Shown here piece after piece: positions 1 to 10,000 of a stretch of 64,000 nucleotides of DNA. The stretch lies in NCBI GenBank assembly GCA_036245805.1, contig BTRK01000001.1, forward strand, positions 1,860,001-1,924,000. Direction: 5' to 3'. This stretch comes from Pristionchus mayeri (lineage: Eukaryota > Nematoda > Chromadorea > Rhabditida > Neodiplogasteridae). Below the pieces are notes generated by a model. It was not told the origin of the DNA. It saw only the letters and a list, made by a program, of their open reading frames with translations, and made no database searches. The translations under genes and the position numbers were made by a program. How positions within the stretch are numbered: position 1 is the stretch's first letter; the number at the start of each line of letters is the position of its first letter.

Positions 1-1060
1 CTCCCCTCCCCTAACCTCTTCCCAAGGAAGTCGATTGAGTCGTTTCCCTACCTTCCACTCTCGCCTTTTCGAGGGATTCCCTCCTTCTAATTGCGCTAAT
101 TACTTATCACGCCATTCTTTTCTCATGCAGTGGGTTCTCATCCGAGCTTGTACCCTTATCATTCACCCATTAAGTAATATTTTAATATTTTCGCATATAA
201 TATTTTTTCAGATGAAATTATGGGAAAAGGCCGCCGTCGATTCTCGTAAGGCTGCAGAATTGGACGGAAAGAGTGTCAAGGTTAATTCATTCTTTCGCAA
301 CTATGATTCACGTTTCCTTGAAAAGCGATCAAATTCATTACTTCAACAATTATTTGGTATTTTTGATTGTGCTTGCTTAGGCCTACTACTTCTGGGGTCG
401 CGCCGCGCTGCAGCTCGGACAATACGAGGAGTCCAGAAAGCGTCTCGCGGAGGCAAATGAACTCGCTGAGGGACAGAAGGTACATTTTTCCGCACTTCCA
501 CACAATGTTGTACCAGAATGAGAGGGGTATGAATGAGGGGGAGGCAGAGTAAGTAAGGCGCGGGGAGCTGCATACAAAATTGGTTATTGTGAATGATGTT
601 CCCATCCATTGTACTCACTCCGAAATAGTTGTAATTTTCGCACTAATTGCAGACTGATTGCACTAATTAACTAATTAATTAATTAAGACTAATTGCACTA
701 ATTGCAGACTGATCGATGAGGATCTGGAGAGGTCTCGTGCCCGTCTACTCGATGTGAGTGAAGAGGAGGATTGCAAGATGGATGTAGATGATGGCGACCG
801 GCGGGAGGGAAAGGTCACTTTTTTAAAATTTCGATTTCTATTTGTTACTGTGGCAAATTACTGTAAATACCGACATATCCCCCCCCCCCCCAAAGTCTCC
901 TCTATGTGACCAAATCGATCGAGTGTGAACCTCTTCCCATTTCCCTCCCTCCTCTCCTACTCTGACCTCTTCCTAAGGAAATCGATTGCTTTTCCTCCCC
1001 TTCCAGTCGCGCCTATTCTAGGGATTCTCTCCCTTCTAATTACTCTAATTACCTATCGCT
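1..1060 (+). repeat. Direct repeat flanking the CHIP fragment (1-115 and about 930-1055)
   Basis: Both ends share a series of recognisable words in the same order: CCTCTTCC, AAGGAA(G/A)TCGATTG, a CCTTCCA block, GGGATTC and CTAATTAC. The two copies are about 940 bp apart and the broken CHIP exons lie between them. This suggests the window starts inside a tandem array of a roughly 0.94-kb unit, or that the duplicate was inserted between two copies of an older repeat. Confidence 0.6.
212..813 (+). pseudogene. Partial, broken copy of the CHIP (STUB1) gene: exons 2, 3 and 5 only
   Basis: Three stretches match exons of the intact CHIP gene at 60.6-62.6 kb. 212-280 matches exon 2 (second TPR; starts ATG where the intact gene has TTG), 381-479 matches exon 3 ([21 protein letters not shown]), and 708-813 matches exon 5 ([20 protein letters not shown]). 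The flanking intron ends are also alike, so this is a DNA-level duplication and not a retrocopy. Exon 1, exon 4 and everything after exon 5, including the U-box, are absent. The exon 5 copy has lost six bases. Joining exon 3 straight to exon 5 breaks the frame because exon 5 is entered in a split codon. The fragment could not make a functional ligase. Upstream sequence lies outside the window, so a first exon there cannot be excluded. Confidence 0.85.
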
Positions 1061-1077
1061 TTATAATAATTGTATTT

Positions 1078-1204
1078 ATCATTGGGAAATCTTCACTGGC
1101 TCTGCTTCTCTCGCTTTCGCGCACTCTCTCTGTCTTTCTCTAACCGGTTACAGAAAGAGCGCGCGAAAACGAGAGCAGCAGAGTCAGTGAAGATTTCCCA
1201 ATAA
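1078..1204. repeat. Hairpin (inverted repeat), about 127 bp
   Basis: The left arm begins ATTGGGAAATCTTCACTGGC and its reverse complement (GTGAAGATTTCCCAAT) ends the right arm. The arms pair over about 55 bases around ACCGGTT. The arms are rich in CTCTCGC/GCGAGAG, a theme shared with other hairpins here (for example 16.7-16.9, 23.2-23.3 and 41.2-41.3 kb). It is a non-coding foldback of the MITE type. Confidence 0.8.
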
Positions 1205-1288
1205 TACTCCGTAATTAGAGAGTCGGGAAGCCCTCGATATGCCATATCATTCACACTTTTCGCACTGTCTGACCGGCGAGAGACTGTT

Positions 1289-1442
1289 TGGCACTAGGTC
1301 GGATGATCATCGTCGGAAGAAAATCAAATCACCAGGAAGAAAATCTCCGTAGTATTTTCGCTGGAGACGTTTTGGTAGTGTGGGAACCGAATGTCAAAAT
1401 ACTGAAGATGGAACCTTTTTTGGTTCCCATCCGGCCTAGTGC
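1289..1442. mobile_element. MITE family 2 copy (terminal inverted repeats, about 154 bp)
   Basis: The ends are GGCACTAGGTCGGATGATCA and its imperfect reverse complement ending in GGCCTAGTGCC. The interior is not a simple palindrome: it carries CTGGAGACGTTTTGG and AACCTTTTTTGGTTCCC blocks. The terminal sequence is shared with the shorter family 1 hairpins. Related members lie at about 14.69-14.84, 24.84-24.98 and 42.87-43.01 kb. No coding capacity is seen, so it is non-autonomous. Confidence 0.7.
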
Positions 1443-2014
1443 CAATTTTGTATGCGAATCACTCAGCACTTCTCGCTCACTCTTTGCGTTCGTCTCGAAG
1501 CTCAAATCTCTCGGGCATGTGTAGAGTACGGTAGAATCCGCTCCCGGGGCGCGCCATTCCCATTGGGTTCTGCAATGATAAAAGGCTAATTCCAGTGCCC
1601 GCCCCTCGTCTCTCTCGTCAAGGGCTGGAAAGGGAAGGAGAGAAGAGGAGAGAGGACGAGTCTCTTTGTTCTTAGGTATGCCCTAGGATGGTTTATCCCT
1701 GATCCATTTCGCAATTCCACATTGACTTCCATATTTTGCATTCCACAGTCCAATCGAACTAGTCCCTTTTTTCCCGATCGTTGAACAAACTGAATTTTGC
1801 ATATCTTAATCTGGTTATTTCATTTCGATTTTTCGCTTCCGCGATTTGACGGTCACGACTAAAATCTTGATTGGCTGTAGCAAAAATCTTGCGCGTAGTT
1901 AATGGGGATATTTTTCTTCGAAATTAACTGCCTTGGATCGAATATATGTGATATGGTTTTGCTTCGATTCAATTTGAGTACAATGCTTGGCACTCTTCAG
2001 TTACTGGTCACTAG

Positions 2015-2145
2015 TGTTGTTATTTCGAGCGATTATCGCTCGCGAGCGATGGGAAATGTTGGAGAGGAATGAGAGGGCGAGCGCTCGAGCGCTCGCTCAT
2101 TTCCCATCGCTCGCGAGCGATGATCGCTCGAAATAACAACAATAC
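2015..2145. repeat. Perfect-looking hairpin built from nested GAGCGAT palindromes
   Basis: The arms GTTGTTATTTCGAGCGAT and ATCGCTCGAAATAACAAC are inverted copies. Inside them lie further self-complementary blocks (CGCTCGCGAGCG and, at the centre, GAGCGCTCGAGCGCTC). A 14-base C run (2152-2165) follows it directly. Confidence 0.75.
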
Positions 2146-2308
2146 TGGCCACCCCCCCCCCCCCCGCCTCTAATTTCCCATCTGCCTCCATCATTGAGGG
2201 GTTGAGCCGCCGATAGTCAGTGAGGAATACATAGAAATGAATGGGGTAGATGAGGGAGGGGGGGGGGGTGGCCAGAGACCGAAGAAGCGCCGAATGCTCT
2301 TCTTGCAG

Positions 2309-2549
2309 ATTCAAATCAGCGAGAATTCGACGAAAGTGAGAGGAAGGCGAATGAACTGGAGAAGAAGTAAGAGTTTTTTGTTTTTGTTTTTGTTTTTCTG
2401 TTTTTGTTTACTCATTTTAAACTTAATATATTGTTATTTATTATAAATTTTATAAATTTGTGTTCAGGGTGATCTTTCTGATGGATCAGCTAGAGGATCA
2501 GCGGAAGAAAGCCAATGAAGAATTGTTTCAGTGGGAAATCGCATTCAAG
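2309..2549 (+). CDS. Two orphan coiled-coil exons (gene fragment)
   Basis: Two exon-like segments, 2309-2366 and 2468-2549, have good splice signals (TTGCAG before, GTAAG after; TTCAG before, GTGATT after) and join in frame. The spliced product would read NQREFDESERKANELEKK followed by VIFLMDQLEDQRKKANEEL, a heptad-like charged helix. I cannot find a start codon, a stop or further exons nearby, so this looks like a piece of a gene moved or left behind, as with the CHIP fragment 1.5 kb upstream. The family is not identified. Confidence 0.4.
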
Positions 2550-3858
2550 GTGATTTCTATACATTATCCGCTGGTTAATTTTAGCCACCATAGTTAGACT
2601 TTACCAAATATTCTCAGCGTTTATATGAGAAACATAGTGAAAAAATTGAATATTTAAATATTGCAAAAGCTGTCTACATTTGAGCCAGGATGCATTGATT
2701 CACGAAACATGAACCACCCGTAAGGGGGAAGGGAAGGGAAGTGGCAGGGTTGGCAAAAATAGTCTGAACAGACCGGTGCATCGCGCGCAATGAGTCCGGA
2801 ATGAGTCGGAATGAAAATTTCTCTCTCTCTCTCTTTCTGGAACTCTGAGAGTCCCAAAATTAAAATGTGCGCCATTTTGTCAACAACGTAATGAAACATA
2901 ATTCAAAGTTCGGACTCTGAGAGTCTCGGACTCTCATAGTCCCAAGCATTTGGCATTGGACTATTTTTTGCAAACCCGTGGTGTGTTTCTGGCATGACAT
3001 GAGCACTTACCTCATTACGATTCTTCTTCTTCGAAGCACTCTTGTTCCATCATAGGCTCACTAGCATCCGATGCCCCTCTCATTCGTTCATCGATGGGAG
3101 AGAAGACTGCACTCGAGTGTAGCGCGTAGATCACATGTAACTGCAATCGAATATCTTAGTCGGGTACGGTACCGCGTAATATACGGTAGGGTCGCAAAGA
3201 GAGAGTATTATCTATTATATTTCCAGAGCCCTTCTATCGACTCGAGATGGGCGAGGCCACGATTCGTCACTACAGTACTACTCTCGGGTCAGTTGCTAAT
3301 AATCGATAATATGTGCACCAACCTATTATCGATTGGTTCTTCTTCAGAGCAGTGTTGCTCCTTAGTAGACGGGTGTAGGGGTACCTGCAAGTAGATGCAT
3401 ATTGATTTTTTACATTTCTGAATTTGGATTTCCGATGTTGCGATTACCGGCACCAGGTCGGTACCTTCCATAAGTTTTACAAAAGGGTCCACTTTTTGGT
3501 TATCACCCGGAAGGATATCGTCCTACCTTGTGTCTGATTTTCTAAAAAAATAAACCGACAGACGACTTACTAATTCCCTTTGATTCCTGCCTTGCACAGC
3601 GTAGAAACTGCTGGCAGGCAGCTTAGGCTGAGAGCAGTGGAGAGGCTGGGCTGGCTCTTGTGTGATCTTTTGGAGGGCGAGTAGATTGAGTGTGAGGATT
3701 GCAGATTGCAACTGAAATGAGTTATTATGATTATTGTTGTTAATATTTACTTTCAGTGCTCTTCTCGCTGCTCTCGATGGCCGAGGCGCCGATTCGTCGC
3801 TACTCTCCGATCATTCCGGTGGGTTATCGTCACTTTGAAACAAGAAGTGTGTACCCAC

Positions 3859-3947
3859 GGCACTACGTCGGATGAGAAGTATGACGTCGTGCAGCCTTTG
3901 ATAGAGCAAAGGCAGCATGACGTCATAGTTCCCATTCGGCATAGTGA
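3859..3947. mobile_element. MITE family 1 (palindromic, about 89 bp)
   Basis: It is near-palindromic, with a GGCACTACGTCGGATGAGAA left end and a right end in CATTCGGCATAGTG. The loop centre is CCTTTGATAGAGCAAAGG. One arm keeps ATGACGTCATAG. It lies outside any gene. Confidence 0.75.
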
Positions 3948-4663
3948 GGGGAAATGGGGATTGTTCATCCTAGCGTTCTGACCAATCGAACGAAAAGTGA
4001 GCAAAAGCTTGCAAAGCCATTTCGACACCCACCTGTTATCGAATTATGGCTGCCGTAGTACTGTAGTGGAGTAGTACTGTAGTGGGCTCAGTATACCTGC
4101 AATTCGATATTAATTTATATTTTACTGTGTTTCAAGAGCTGTTTCGCTTAATCCCCGCTAAGTACTTCATATTAAAATTCACACTTTTTTTTTTCTCGAC
4201 AATCTAAATTCACACGAGATTGTCGAGTTATGGAGTAGTACTGTAGGAGGAACCGCAATGATCCTGGTGTGCTTGCCATACAAGAATGAAGTCGAGGGTG
4301 GGTTGAGACACTAGTGAACTCTTACAGTGCGCCGCAAACAACTAATCGCACATTTTCTGTACAAAAAGCTCACCTTCTCTGTCGGAAGTCGGGGGTGGGT
4401 TGAGCGCGCAGCGGGAGGCGGGTTCCGAGTGTAGGGCTTATTCTCACTGCCTGTCACTTGCCACGACTGAATAGCCGCCGCCTACTCCTTCCCCACGCCT
4501 CCGCTCAACCCTGCAGCCGCGCGGCTGCTGCAGCTGCTGCAGAAACAGCTGCAAGAGCTCTGGTTACCGTAGGTTGTTGTGGGTTACTGTAGGTTACTGT
4601 AGGTTATTGTAGGCGCTCCATTTACCGTACCCAGGCAATTGTTGTTGTTTTCAAATTGCAAAA

Positions 4664-4750
4664 GGCACTGGGTCGGATGACAACTATGACGCGTGCCGCC
4701 TGTGGTACATCACAGGCGGCATGACGTTATGGTTCTCATCCGACCCAGTA
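4664..4750. mobile_element. MITE family 1 (palindromic, about 87 bp)
   Basis: The ends GGCACTGGGTCGGATGA and TCATCCGACCCAGT are inverted copies. The centre is GCCGCCTGTGGTACATCACAGGCGGC, shown here only by its GCCGCCTGTG and CACAGGCGGC halves. Its outer C/G change is compensated on both arms, so pairing is conserved. Confidence 0.75.
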
Positions 4751-5774
4751 CAGCAAAGAAGCAACAATGGCCGAGACAACTGACCTCCGGTGCGCTCGAA
4801 GCCGTCCCAGCCCTTTGGTTTCCCGACACGACGTCGCCGGGAGCACCCGTCGTGCCATCGTCGGATCATCGGCGGACGCCCTCACTGCCTATGCAGCCAC
4901 CCATCGAACAGGGGGCGCGAACTACCAGGAACTGAAATGGGGGATTTGTGTTTCAGGCTCCGAATTAGACACTTCCGAACGGCGCATTTGCGTCTTGAAC
5001 ACGTATTTGGGTAGTTTTTCTTCGAAATTTTACTCTGTAGAATGGGCATATCCATGTGCTCTGCCAATCCTCCTTCCCTACCCCCTCGAACCAATCGCTC
5101 TCTCACTGTCAACCCACTTTGCGCACACTCCCTCCTCCCTCTCTCCTCTTCTCCCTCAGTGGAAACGGCAAGCAGCCGGGCCAAGTCCCCCGACTGCTTG
5201 TGAGGGCGGAAGAAACTGAAAGATCAGAGATCAACCTTAGCATTTTACGGTTCGGAATCGAAATTCGGGTTGGGGGAAGAGGGCATTAGACCGACTCGGG
5301 TTTCGTACTGAGATGTAATAACCTTAGTATTTCGAGATTCAGAATACGAATTCGAGCAGGGGGGGGGGGGGTTACTATCCTGATTCGGGTTTCGTGATGG
5401 GACTTTCTCACCGAGTAGAGAAGTGGAAGTGGCCCAGATGCTCTCTCCGGATGCCACGCCCCTGGGAAGACGTGGCTCGGTGTCGGCGCGGCGGACACCC
5501 GTAGACCTCGCTCGCGTCACGGAAACCGCGAGGCTGCAATCAATAAAATCAATCAATAATTCCCTGTTACTGTAATGATGCTATCAAACGCAGGACCTAT
5601 GCAGGACATTAGAATGGACATTATTTATGACAAAATTTTGCAGTAGAACCTGAGAAGTTATTAGTGGAGTAGAGTGTCTGGGTTCAGATTCAGTGATGAA
5701 TCTCATAACCTAATGATAATGAGTCTTTTCTTTTCATTCGTTCTATTTTCGTCTGATTCCGAGCACTCGGAATG

Positions 5775-5859
5775 GGCATTAGGTCGGATGAGAGCTATGA
5801 CGACATGCCGCTATTGATATATCAAAAGCATGACGTCATAGTTCTCATACGATCCAGTG
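5775..5859. mobile_element. MITE family 1, slightly decayed
   Basis: The left end is GGCATTAGGTCGGATGAGAG and the right end GTTCTCATACGATCCAGTG. The right arm has CATGACGTCATAG and the left arm CTATGACGACATGCC. Mismatches between arms show age. Confidence 0.7.
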
Positions 5860-7092
5860 TCCGCGGAATGAGGAGACATCTCTTACAGAACGCCGCATGC
5901 GACTAATTGCGAACTTTATGTACAAAATGTTCGTTTAGAGAGCCTTTTTGGTGTCTTGCAAAGACATCGCTACATGTAAGTATCTACTTGCAGACGATGG
6001 CGGCGACGAGTGAGATAGATGGACGTCGACGACGAGGCAGCAGCTTCGACGGGAGCGAATGTGGTTCGTGCATTTTGCACGAAAGTGCACCCCCCCCCCT
6101 AGTTGTGTTTTGAAAGGTTAGAAGTAGGTGACGCACACGAAATTTCCCTTTGGGTTCGCGGCCGGTGTGGTAAGTGCGCGATAGGTTAGTCGATAAGCAG
6201 CAAACAAGAAAATAAGCGATGTTTGGGGGCGTGCAACCACTAGTGGGTTCTCGGTTTCTATTGCTACATTTGCAATCGTCGCTATAATAATGTTTGCTTT
6301 GCTATATACTGCGTATTTTTCTTTTGTAAATGCGATAAATGCTGGGCTCACCTTCCGATTTGCTGAGCGGGTTGATGGCGCGCAGCTTTTTAGGACTTCC
6401 CGTCGCTGGTCTGAAATGGGGACACTGTAATGTGGATACTGTAGTGGGGTTGCGGTAATTGGGATACTGTATTTGGGATATTGTGCTTTCTTCGGGTCTG
6501 GTCTGGAGTCAAAGTGAAGGGTTTTGCAGCAGCAGAAATATCTGTTGATCTACAGTTTATTCAATTATATGGACTGAGCATGCTACGAGTCTCGACTACT
6601 CCAATGCTTTTTATGCAACGCGGGGCACACTAGAGGGTGCATCATCTTAGAACTGATCGTTTTAGAACTCTTTGTTTGTGAACCCAGAGGAAGACATTTT
6701 ATTTTTCATAATTTGTAAAGTTTTAAAATGATGCACCCTCGATACGCTAGCCGCTTAAGCAGTGTCCAACCGATCCATTAGAACATATCTCTTCTCCTAT
6801 AATTCATGCAATGCATAGATAGGTCCAAAATCAGTGCTTTCGATGCGCAAAAAATGCTTGCAGAAGTGAAATCTGGAACAATTTTCTAAATGTTTGCACT
6901 TGTTTCGCCGCTTTGCTATTATTTCTGGCGAATATCTGCTAGCGTGATCACGCAGGGCCAATAGGGTCTATGGTTGAATGCCGTGCATGACTCTTCCAAG
7001 CGATACTTTTGCAGAACGCCGCAATCGACTAATGGGGAATTTTGTGCACAAAATGACTAACCCGAGTGACGCATCACTCCCTGATTGCCTCC

Positions 7093-10000
7093 TCAGGGAC
7101 GGAGGAGGTCCAGCCACTGCTGGGCCTTCTTGAGGGCGCTGGCGGCGCGCTCGGACGAACGCCTGCAATGGGAATGAGAGATTACTTAGTACGGTTATGA
7201 TCTTTGATCTTTGGTATGATCTCTGATCTCTGATATGTGATGTGGCTTTGCCCTCACGAGAGCGCGCAGCTTCGTCTGAAAAGCGCAGTAAATGAAATTT
7301 TTGTGCATGGAATTCGCAATTAGTCGTTGCGGCGCACTGTAAGAGTTCAGCTGCGCTTGGTACTTTTCATACGGCATGCTCCCTCTCCTGTCTGACCGGC
7401 ACCAAACTCCATCTACAGTATCTAGAAGGGGAGAAGCCAACTGACCAGTCCCTCGTGCCTGTGGTGGAGAAGCATCCGCGCGGACCTGGCCTTCCTCACT
7501 GCCTGGAATTATTGATTTCAAAACGAATCAATCACTAGAGATTACTGTAAGGAGGAGTACTGTAGGCTCACCTCACGCACCATCTTCGTGTACCTCACCT
7601 TGGGCAGGGCCAAGGGTGCGATGGAGACTGCTCTCATGTCTCTCACCAGCTGGTCCCTGAATTCACGGCCATCACAAATCAATAATTTGCTAATACAGTA
7701 GTGATCTATCAAAAGCGGAATGCAGTCATAGTTTTCATCCGACCTACTGCCGATGGTAGTTTACCTCTCCGAGGACAGGTCACGACGGGCGACTGCTGCG
7801 GGGAGGGCAGGTTGCTGCACGAGCTGCAGCTGCTGCTGCTGCACGGGCAGTGCGACTTGCTGCGCGACTGGGGGCGGGGCAGGAGGCTGGACGGCAGCCT
7901 GCAGCTGCTGCAGCTGCTGCCGGAGAAGAGAGGAAGCGGCGGCCTCGGCATCTCGCTCGCGCTTCGCTTGCGCGAGTTCCTCCCTGAGAAATTTTTGATT
8001 ACTGTATCTCATAACCTGAAGTTACCGTATCCCATCGCTAGCCACTGTAATGAATTCCTACTGTATAAAATAGTTTAGCTACCGTAATCTGGAGACTCAC
8101 TCGAGCTGCTTGATGAGGAGATCCTGCTCGCGGATCTTGCGCGCCTTGCGCGGACACTCCTGACAGCCTTCTCCTCCAGATTCGCGCTCCTCGGGCGCTG
8201 TAATCATCGTACTTTTTATGTGTAAAAATCGCAATTAGTAGGTTGCGGCGTTCTGTGAGAGTCTAGATTGGGGGCGACTGGGGGCGCTGGCACGGCTCAG
8301 GTTTACCTCGCTTGTCCTCGGGCTCGTGCTCGTCGTCCTCGGGCAGCTCTTTCCTCTCCTCGCCCTTCTTCTCCTTCCCCTCTTCTTCCTCCTCTCGAGG
8401 CAGATCGTCGATGTCGACGAGCATGTCGACCCTGAATGAATACGGGCCTGGTCTTAGCTGGAGCGTGAGAGAGAGAGAGTCTGTGTCAGTCGCTCTTATC
8501 AAACACTACACTCACTCCCTCTCGTGCGCAGACTCGGGCGGGGGCTGGGCTGCGGCCTCTGCAACTGCTGCAGCTGCTGCTCTTCCTGCTGCTTCTTCTG
8601 CCGCTCTCGCTCCTGCCTCCTCTTCCCTGCAGATAATTGGTTGTTGTTCTGTTTTCACTTCATGGCATTTGACCTTCGCGCACATTTGGTCTACGGGACA
8701 CCCATCCGCTCCCTATCACTTTTCTATGAGAATTGCTCATCTCTCCCTCCCTTCCGTTGAGGAGGTGAGCGAACATGAAGGAAGAGTGAGACGTAGAAAT
8801 TAGAGGAGGGAAGTAGAGGGCTCATTTCCAGGCATTCCTCCCTGATTTTCGGCTGTTCAACTCCTCAACGATGGGAGGGGCACTAGGTTGGATGGAAGGG
8901 GGGATGGGAGATGCGAGAGGAGAGGGCAGAAACCGAAGAAGTGCGATGATCTTTGATCTTTGCTCCGTACCTCCTCTTCGCTTCTCGGCCAATGGCGTAG
9001 ACGATCACGTCATCCTCGTCGGCGAACTCGGCGAACTGCTCGAGGTAGTCCGCGATGACGGCGGCGATACTGAAACATGCAATTGGTCTCATTCCTGGCA
9101 CCTTGCCAAGCTCCGCCCTTCCCACTTTCCACACTTGACCTTGCTTTAATGTTACCGGACGAGGACGAAACCATGATCTGACCCTTATCTCGTCGCGTGT
9201 ACGAGAGAGTATGCAAAAGTGAGAGAGCGCGGGATGTGAATTTTCCACACAAAAAGCGACGAACTCCCGGATTTCCGAAACTGTACCTGGTGGTGGTGGA
9301 CGGGGCGGGCAGGTCTCCTGCGTAGTTCAGAGCGTCGACGGCGGCGCCCTCGACCCTGCAAATGTCAGGTACTTTTCCTTGATCTCTACATATTGCGGTA
9401 ACTGATGACGAGATACGGTAGTCAGTCGATATTAGGTCGCATCAGTTCCTGCATCTCCCATCACCCGACCTCTCGATATTTGATTGTGCTCAAAACGACC
9501 ATAGCGAGACACTCTTGCAGAGCGCCGCAACGGACTAATTGCGAATGTTGTGTACAAAACTAAAGGCTGGCTCGAATTTCGAACTCACTCTGCGAGCCTC
9601 TCAAAGTGCGCGTTGATCTCCGGGTCCTCTCGTGTCGCATTCCAGCGCATCGCGGTCGGCTGCTCGCGCGCCCATGCGTCGTCGTAGTGCCTGAATCAAT
9701 GCGATCTAGACTCTTGCAGAACGCCGCAGCCGACTAATCGTGCGTTGTGTATGCATATGAACAGCGAGGATTGGTAGATTTTTTCGAATTCTGGATACTC
9801 TACGGGTTACTGCCAATTCTGGATACTGTAGTGCGCCGCACCTCAAGACGATGTCTCTTCCCTCCTGCGGTAGTCGGGCGACGAGCGGAGCGACGAATGC
9901 GGTGCGTCGGCCGCGCTCGATGATGATGCGCCGCAGCTGCGGGTGCAGCGGCCCGTCGAAGGCGCTGTAAATGGGAAGTGTGTAACAACTCTTGCAGCGC

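Larger units (their letters stand above)
2550..7092. other. Repeat-rich non-coding stretch downstream of the large unknown gene
   Basis: No supported gene is seen. It contains three family 1 MITEs (annotated separately), copies of the 50-bp interspersed repeat at about 4321-4370, 5883-5932 and 7007-7060, and short TACTGTAG/TACCGTA words. It also has a CAG/CTG-rich patch (about 4510-4555), a pyrimidine-rich patch at 5060-5160 and a 13-base G run at 5359. The longest open frames here (for example 4767-5219) overlap MITE sequence and lack coding character. Confidence 0.6.

Noticed and set aside
4767..5219. A 150-codon plus-strand frame
   Set aside because: It starts inside or next to a MITE, runs through CT-rich sequence and overlaps several equally long frames on both strands.
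8312..8803. A 163-codon serine/alanine-rich plus-strand frame
   Set aside because: It is the reverse complement of acidic and Ala/Gln-rich exons of the minus-strand gene; codons such as GAG/GAA read backwards give the Ser/Leu-rich shadow.
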